64,000 bases of DNA from Microcebus murinus. Lineage: Eukaryota > Chordata > Mammalia > Primates > Cheirogaleidae. The position numbers and the translations under genes are program-made. The notes beneath the pieces were generated by a model. It was not told where the DNA came from. It did not search any database and saw only the letters and a program-made list of their open reading frames with translations. This document shows, piece by piece, positions 57,609-64,000 of this stretch (position 1 is its first letter; every line of letters begins with the position of its first letter). The stretch is from contig NC_134106.1 in NCBI RefSeq assembly GCF_040939455.1, forward strand, positions 79,057,001 through 79,121,000. The letters run 5' to 3'.

Positions 57609-57908
57609 TTTTTTTTTTTTTGAGACAGGGTCTTGCTCTGTCACTCTGGCTAGAGTGTAGTAGTGTTATCATAGCTCACTGCAACCTCAAGCCCCTCAGC
57701 TCAAACAATCCTCCTGTCTCAGCCTCCTGAGTAGCTGGGACTACAGGCATGCGCCACCATGGCTGGCTAATTTTTCTATTTTTTTTGTAGAGATGAGGGG
57801 GGTCTCATTCTTGCTCAGGCTGGTCTTGGAATCCTAACCTCAAGCAATCCTCCTGCCTCGGCCTCCCACAGTGCTAGGATTACAGGCATGCACTACTGTG
57901 CCTGCCCT
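57609..57908 (-). mobile_element. Alu SINE, antisense, inserted in L1
   Basis: T-run then 'gagacagggtcttgctctgt', ending 'ctactgtgcctgccc'. Contains the strepsirrhine block 'cattcttgctcaggctgg'. Perfect 14-bp target duplication 'atttcattcctttt' at 57595-57608 and 57909-57922, lying in the flanking L1. Confidence 0.96.
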
Positions 57909-58056
57909 ATTTCATTCCTTTTTATGGCTAAGTGATATTCCATGGTATATATATGCCACATTTTCCTTATCTACTCATCAATTGATGGGCACATAGGTTG
58001 ATTCCATGTCTCTGCCATTGTGAATTGTGCTGTGATAAACATTTGGGTGCAGTGAC
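57909..58056 (-). mobile_element. L1 LINE 3' end, antisense (right of Alu)
   Basis: 'cctttttatggctaagtgat', 'attccatggtatatatatgc' and 'gtgaattgtgctgtgataaa' continue the L1 of 57265-57594. 5'-truncated at about 58056, where an older L1 starts. Confidence 0.88.
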
Positions 58057-59045
58057 TGACCTGTTTTTAAAGCAATTAAAAAATGTTGAGATAGTTGTAG
58101 ATTCCCATTCAGAATAACACAGCGACACCTTTACCCAGTTCTCCACTACAGTTACGTTTTGCAACACTGTGGTACAATATCACAACCAGGATATTCACAT
58201 TAATGAAGTCCACTGATCTTACACTGCTCCAGTTCTAATTGTGCTCGTGTGTGTGCAAGTGCACATTTAGTTCTACGCAATTTTATCACATATGTAAGTG
58301 TGTGTGTGTGTGCACAACCACAGTCAAGATACAGAATGGCTCCCACACCATGAGGGTTCCTCTGTTGACCTTTTATAGAGACATACACTTCCTTCCTCTG
58401 ACCCCCCCATCTGTCCCTAATCTCAGCAATCACTAATCTGTTTTCCATTTAGATATTTTTTTTACTTCAACAAGATTATATAAATGGAATTATATAATAT
58501 GTAACCTTTTGGAATTGACTTTTTCATTCCGCATAATTTGCCCTGGATTCATGCAAGTTCATCCAAGTGGTTGCATGTGTCAATATTCAGTTCATCTCTA
58601 TTACATCTATAGCATGGATGTACTACAATTTATTTAACCAGTTACCCCTGAAGGACATTTGGGTCGTTCCCAGTTTAGGGCTATTACAAATAAAGCTGCC
58701 ATGAGCACTGGTGTAAAGGTTTTTGTGTGAATGTAAGTTTTTGTTTCTCTGAGATAAATGCCCAAGAGTGCAATTGCTATGCTGTATGGTAGTTGCATGT
58801 TTAGTGTTATTAGGAACTGTTGAACTGTTTTCCAAAAGAGTGGCTGTGCCATTTCATATTCCTATCATCAGTGTATGAGTGATCCAGTTTCACAGCATCC
58901 TCAGCAGCATTTGGTGTTGTCACTGTGCTTTTGAGTTGCGTTTTCCTGAAGGTCAGTGGTATTGAATATCTTTTCATGTGCTTATCTACCATCTGTATAT
59001 CTTTTGGTAAAATGTCCCTTCATTTCTTTTATCTACTTTCTAATT
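58057..59045 (-). mobile_element. Older L1 3' region, antisense
   Basis: 'gtacaatatcacaaccagga', 'tacgcaattttatcacatat', 'cacagtcaagatacagaatg', 'gaaggacatttgggtcgttc' and 'ataaagctgccatgagcact' are L1ME-type sequence like that at 6880-7497. Confidence 0.82.
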
Positions 59046-59047
59046 GC

Positions 59048-59049
<2 letters not shown>

Positions 59050-59084
<35 letters not shown>
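59050..59084. repeat. (GT)n microsatellite
   Basis: About 17 GT units between two L1 3' ends. Confidence 0.95.
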
Positions 59085-59087
<3 letters not shown>

Positions 59088-60475
59088 ACTATGGAGGGTT
59101 TGTTTTTAGGAGACTTTATTTTTTTAGAGAAGTTTTAGGTTCATAGCAAAATTGAGAGGAAAATGCGGAGATTTCCCATATACCTCATCCCACTGCACAC
59201 GCATAGCCTCCCCACTGTCAGTAACCCCCACCAGAGTGGTACATTTGTTACCATTGGTGAGCCTACATTGACACATGATTATCACCCAAGGTCCATAGTT
59301 TACATTAGGGTCCATTCTTGGTTTTGTTTTTATGGGTTTTGACAAAACCCATAGAACATATATGGGTTATATAACTCATAGTGACATGTATCCACCATTT
59401 GCATCATACAGAGTACTTAATAGTTTCACTGCCCTAAAAATCCCCTGTGCTCCAACTATTCATCCCTCCCTCCCCACTGCCCCTAAAAACCACTGATCCT
59501 TTTACTGTCTCCATAGTTTTGCTTTTTCCAGAATGTCATATAGTTAGAAACATACAGTATGTTCCTTTTCAGATTGGTTTATTTTACTAAACAATATGCA
59601 TGTGCATTGCCTCCGTGTCTCTTCATGGCTTGTAACACATTTGTTTTTAGTGCAGAGTACTCCATTGTCTGGATGTACCACAGTGTATTTATCCATTAAC
59701 CTACTGGAGGGCCTCTTGGTTGCTTCCAAGTACTGGCAGTTAAGAATAAAGCTGTATAAACAACTGTGTCCAGGTTTTTGTGTGGACATGAGTATTCAGT
59801 TCATTTGAGTAAACACCATGGAGCACGATTACTGGATCATGTGGTAAGAGTATATTTCATTTTGTCAGAAACTGCTAAACTGTCTTCCAGAGTGGCTGCA
59901 CCATTTTGCATTCCCACTAGCAATGCATGAGAGTTCCTGATACATCTTTGCCAGAATTTGGTGTTGTCAGTGTTTTAAAGTTTGCCTTTCTAAGAGGTGA
60001 GTAGTGGTATCTCATGGTTGTTTCAATTTGCATTTTCCTGATGACACATGATGTGGAACATCTTTTCATATGCCTATTCACCATCTGTATATCTTCTTTG
60101 GTAAGGTGTCTGTGCAGGTCTTTTGTCCATTTGCAAATTGGGTTGTGTGTAGTTGTTGAGTTTTAAGTGTTCTTTGTGTATTTTGGATTATAGTCCTTTA
60201 CCAGATGTGTCTCTTGCAAATATTTTTTCCCAGTTTGTGGCCTGTCTTCTTGTTCTTTTAACACTATTGAGTTTTGAGGCACTACCCCTTCACTGGATAT
60301 GTGCCTTGGAAATATCCTCTCCCAGTCTGTAGCTTGACCTTGTATCTGCTTCACAGAGTTTTTCATACAGCAGATGTTTTCAATTTTGATGAGATCAAAT
60401 TATCAATTGGATTGTGCTTTTGGCATTGAACCTAAGAATTCCTTGCCAGGTCCTAGGTTCCAAAGAATTTCTGTT
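59085..60475 (-). mobile_element. L1 LINE 3' region, antisense, about 1.4 kb
   Basis: 'gttttaggttcatagcaaaa', 'acccccaccagagtggtaca', 'tttatccattaacctactgg', 'tgcattttcctgatgacaca' and 'gatcaaattatcaattggat'. An old subfamily with 3' UTR plus ORF2 C-terminus. Contains a 10-bp perfect hairpin at 59331-59353 (see findings). Confidence 0.85.
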
Positions 60476-61154
60476 TAATATAAGAGGCTCTCCAGCTCTG
60501 AAAGGTGAAGAGAGGAAGGTGAACTGCTTAGAAGTCAAGGACTAGAGGAAAAACATGGCGGCATAAATGTTGTTTTCTACAACCGTCCCCTCACTAGAAG
60601 AAAGTGACTCAGGTCCCATGTTTCCCAAACACCAACTTCGCAAGAGAAAGTGGCCCAGCTAGGTTCATTCCTCCTCTGGGTGAAACAAGAGTCCCCTGGA
60701 CAAAGCCAAGAGAGATGGATCAAGAGCCCACTGACAAAAAGCTGTCAGGGGACGTACACTCCTTTCCAATGGGCTGAGACCCTTGACCTCCCTTGAGATG
60801 CCAGGAAGCCGGGCAGCACCAGCAAGGGGGGTTTTGCAGCCCTGACCCAGAAAGCCTTTTTGTCTCCACACATCTGAGATCCCCTTTCTCCCACCCAAAG
60901 ACATGGGTGGCAGGGTTGCCTCAGCAAGGTGACCTGCCCAGGAAGCATCCTTTATTTCCAAGGGCTGGAAGGGTCCCTTTCCACTTCTAGATGTACCAGC
61001 CTAAGCAAATGCCTCCCACCCTCTAAGGCAGCACCAGGATTGGTCAGTGGGAGCCTCAGCTACAACAAGCATACCAAAATAGCACTACCAAAAGCTGTGA
61101 AAATGGAACTGCCATTGCAACTGTAGCCCACAAAGTATGGCCTGCATACTAAAC
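60476..61154. other. Unassigned sequence
   Basis: GC-mixed sequence between two L1s. 60665-60990 has small frames on both strands; nothing recognised. It could be the 5' UTR of the L1 that follows, but I cannot show that. Confidence 0.4.
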
Positions 61155-63445
61155 CTAAAAAAACAAAAGCAAAAACAAAACTCTTAACATAATAGCCAAG
61201 CTGTCTGTGATACCATTTAAAAAGTCACCTGTCATACCAAGAACCAGGAAAACCATAGCTTGAAAGAAAAAAGACAATCAATGGATGCCAACACTGAGAT
61301 GATGAGATGTTGGGATTATTTGACAAGGATTCTAAAGCAGTCATAAAAATGCTTTTAACAATCAATTGTAAATCCTGTCGACACACATGAAAAAATTAAA
61401 AATGTCTCAGCAAAAAAAACCACATAAGTTATAGAAAAGAACTAATTGGAAATTATAGAACTGAAAAACCCAATCATTGAAAAAAAAAATTTTTAAAGGT
61501 ATCAGATGGGCTCAATAGTAAAGTGGAGATAAACCAGGATGGAATTGGTAAATCTGAGGAAAGACTCATGGGTTTTACCCAATCTGAAGACAGATAAAAT
61601 ACACCGAAAAAAAAATGAACAGAGTCAGGCCTTTACATGATAGTAACAAAAAATTCAACATTTGTAACATCAGGATCTCAGAGGAGTCTGTGGCTGAAAC
61701 AGAATTAAAAAAAATAACACCTGAAAACTTCCCAAATTTGGCAAAAGACATAAACTTACAAATTCAAGAAGCTGAGTGACTCTCAAACATGATAGAGCCA
61801 AAGAACTCCATGCCAAGATACATCATAATTAAACTTCTCATAATGTAAAGATAAAAAACGAATTCTTGAAAGCAGCCAGAGGAAAATGACACATTATCTA
61901 TGGGGAAACACCAGATTGTATGACAATGGATTTCTTGTCCCCTGAAACTATGGAGAGCAGGAGAAAGTGACACTTTTTTCAAGTTCTGAAAGAAAAGAAC
62001 TGTTAACCACAAATTCTATATCTGGCAAAACTATCCTTCAGGAATAAATGGGAAATAAACCTATTGTCAGATGACAGATCACTAAAAGAATTTGCAGTTA
62101 GCAGATCTAGCCTTAGACAATGGCTAAAGCAAATTCTTCATACAGAAGAGTAGGGATGAAAGAAAGCATCTTGGAGCATTAGGATGGAAGAAAAAATAAT
62201 GGAAAGAGAACATGCGTACATACAATATACACAACATATACTATCCTTTTCATGAGTTTCATAAATCATACTTGATGATGGAAACCAAAATTGTAACACC
62301 ATTTCATACTTGAGTCAATGTGGGGAGATGAAGAGATGCCAAGGGCAGAAAGCTTTCCACACTCACGTACAGTGGTAAAATGTTGATAGCAGTAGACGGT
62401 GATAACTCACACACGATATTATGGTTACTGTAATGCCCAGAGCAACCACTAAAATGGCTATTCAAAGAGATACACTCAAAAACACCATAAACAAATCAAG
62501 ATGGAATTCTGAAATGCGTGCAAGTAATCTACAGGAAAGTATGAAAAGAGAAACAGAGGAAAGCAACAACGAACAAATAATAAAATGCCAGACTTAAGTT
62601 CTAACATATCAATAATTACCTTAAATGTAAATAGTCTAAATACACAGATTAAAAGGCAGAGACTGGCTTACTAGATTAAAAAAATGTGTCTCAATTATAT
62701 GCTGTTTATAAGAAATTTACTTCGATGACACAGGTAGGTCGAAAGCAAGTATAGAAAAAGATATAACATGCAATCAGTAATAATACAAGGCAGGCAAAGA
62801 TGTGTTAATATCTGATAAAGTAGATTTTGGAGCAAAGAAAATTACTTGGGACAAAGAGAGACATTACATAATAATAAAAGAATCAATCCATTGGAAAGAA
62901 ACAATGATCCTAAATATGTGCACACCAAATAACAGAGCCTCAAAATCTATGAAGCAAAACTAATGAAGCCGAAAGGAAAAACAGACAAGGCCACAGCTAG
63001 AGTTGGATATTTCAACATCCTCTGCCCCAGCAACTGATAGAATTTCTAGAAAGAAAATCAGCAAAAATAGAAAAGATCTAAACAATGAAATTAGCCAGTA
63101 GGATCTAACTGGTGGATATAGAACATTCTACTCTACAATAGCAGAATATGCATTTTTTCAAGTGCTAATAGACTATTCACCGAGATACACCCTATCCTAA
63201 GCCAAAATATAAACCTCAAAAATTTTGAATGAATTAAAACTGTCCACATTATGTTCTCTGACCATAGTGAAATCAAACTAGAACTTAATAGGATAAAGAA
63301 AACAGGAAAATCTCTAAACACTTCGAAACCAAACAACACACTTCTAAATAATCCATGGTCAAAAAGCAGGTCCAAAGGAAATTTTAAAATATACATAGAA
63401 CTGTGTAAAAAATGCTTACCAACTTTTAAAAGCAGCTCTTGAAAA
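61155..63445 (+). mobile_element. L1 LINE relic, sense: ORF1 to ORF2 endonuclease, about 2.3 kb
   Basis: ORF1-end sequence ('caaattcaagaagctgagtg', 'cttgaaagcagccagaggaa'), the inter-ORF region ('tatctggcaaaactatcctt', 'agagatacactcaaaaacac') and ORF2 endonuclease sequence ('atatcaataattaccttaaa', 'gaatatgcattttttcaagt', 'tatgttctctgaccatagtg'). Many stops. L1MA/L1MB-like. It covers the same region as 5385-6735 and breaks off at about 63445 without the reverse transcriptase. Confidence 0.88.
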
Positions 63446-64000
63446 CTGTGTTGTTTTGTAGGGTTACAAAATAATTTAAACATATTTTATTATGTGATTT
63501 AAATATCGGGTTGTCGATATATAGCCAACATTTTAAAAATCAAAATTGTAGAATGCTGCCTTGACTTCCACAATTTTAAGAAGTTCTAGAATACAATATA
63601 TTCCTTAATAAAATTGGCCTAATTTATCGATAAGAGAGGCTATGTCTTATTTCACATACCCTCCAGACTGTAGGTGGGGGCCAGGTAGCATGTGGTCAGG
63701 GTACAGGGCATGAGGCTCCACTTCCTCTGCTCAGCTTCTGAAGTCAGGGCATCTTCTCCATTCACACTCTTTCCCCGAACAACTTCAGCCACTTCTGCAG
63801 CTTTACATCTGCCACGTGTCAATAATTCTCAGTTAGACCACTCTGGCTCTGGACCCCAGAGGCATCATCTAACCGCAAACTCGACAGCTTGACGTATCCC
63901 GCAGCATGTCTAACGGGCACCTCGCCCGTCCGTAGCAGGACTCTTGATTTCACCTCACGCCTGCTTCTCCCTGAGTCTTCTCACCCCCCACATTCACCCA
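63446..64000. other. Unassigned sequence to window end
   Basis: AT-rich to 63650, then more GC. No gene or repeat recognised. Confidence 0.5.

Overview
This is mammalian nuclear DNA from a primate, most likely a strepsirrhine (lemur or galago group). Five near full-length dimeric Alu elements (4638-4938, 15147-15433, 21822-22127, 55382-55673, 57609-57908) place it in primates. At least two of them (4638 and 15147) carry the 'gcctgagcaagagcaag' / 'ctcttgctcaggctgg' block that is common in strepsirrhine Alus and unusual in human ones. A lineage-type hAT miniature element at 51903-52103 agrees. Lemur rather than galago is only an inference, from the absence of visible Alu-tRNA fusion SINEs.

I find no host protein-coding gene, no structural RNA gene and no CpG-island promoter. 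The open reading frames are short, lie on both strands at once, and are mostly explained by repeats or by GC-rich low-complexity DNA. The window reads as intergenic or deep intronic sequence. Roughly half of it can be assigned by eye to interspersed repeats.

Layout. 0-5 kb: AT-rich sequence, an ancient repeat, a complete 201-bp hAT miniature element (3349-3549) and an Alu. 5-12.2 kb: a dense pile of decayed L1 fragments in both orientations, including one insertion with a clear 12-bp target duplication (7689-8058). 12.2-14.4 kb: a GC-rich stretch that looks like an L1 5' UTR joined directly to an ORF2 piece. 14.4-33 kb: sparse MIR, L2, Alu and small DNA-transposon relics, a 285-nt all-purine satellite-like tract (22415-22699), and a G22 run (31539-31560). 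33042-34316: a mariner element with both inverted repeats, TA duplications and a broken transposase, the most notable feature. 34.3-39.8 kb: largely repeat-free, AT-rich sequence. 39.8-44 kb: L1 3' ends on the minus strand, one old copy split by two insertions. 44-53 kb: MIR, MER20-like, a (GGGAA)23 tract, an LTR-like or other old repeat, an L1 piece and the 201-bp hAT element. 53.5-55.4 kb: a long L2/CR1 relic. 57.2-60.5 kb: three L1 3' ends stacked on the minus strand, one split by an Alu with matching target duplications. 61.1-63.4 kb: a long sense L1 relic.

Nothing here acts as an operon or gene system. The biology is transposon history: a cut-and-paste mariner and hAT layer, an old L2/MIR layer, and L1-driven insertions over them. 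Repeat family names come from remembered consensus features, not from a database search; boundaries of old copies are approximate to tens of bases.
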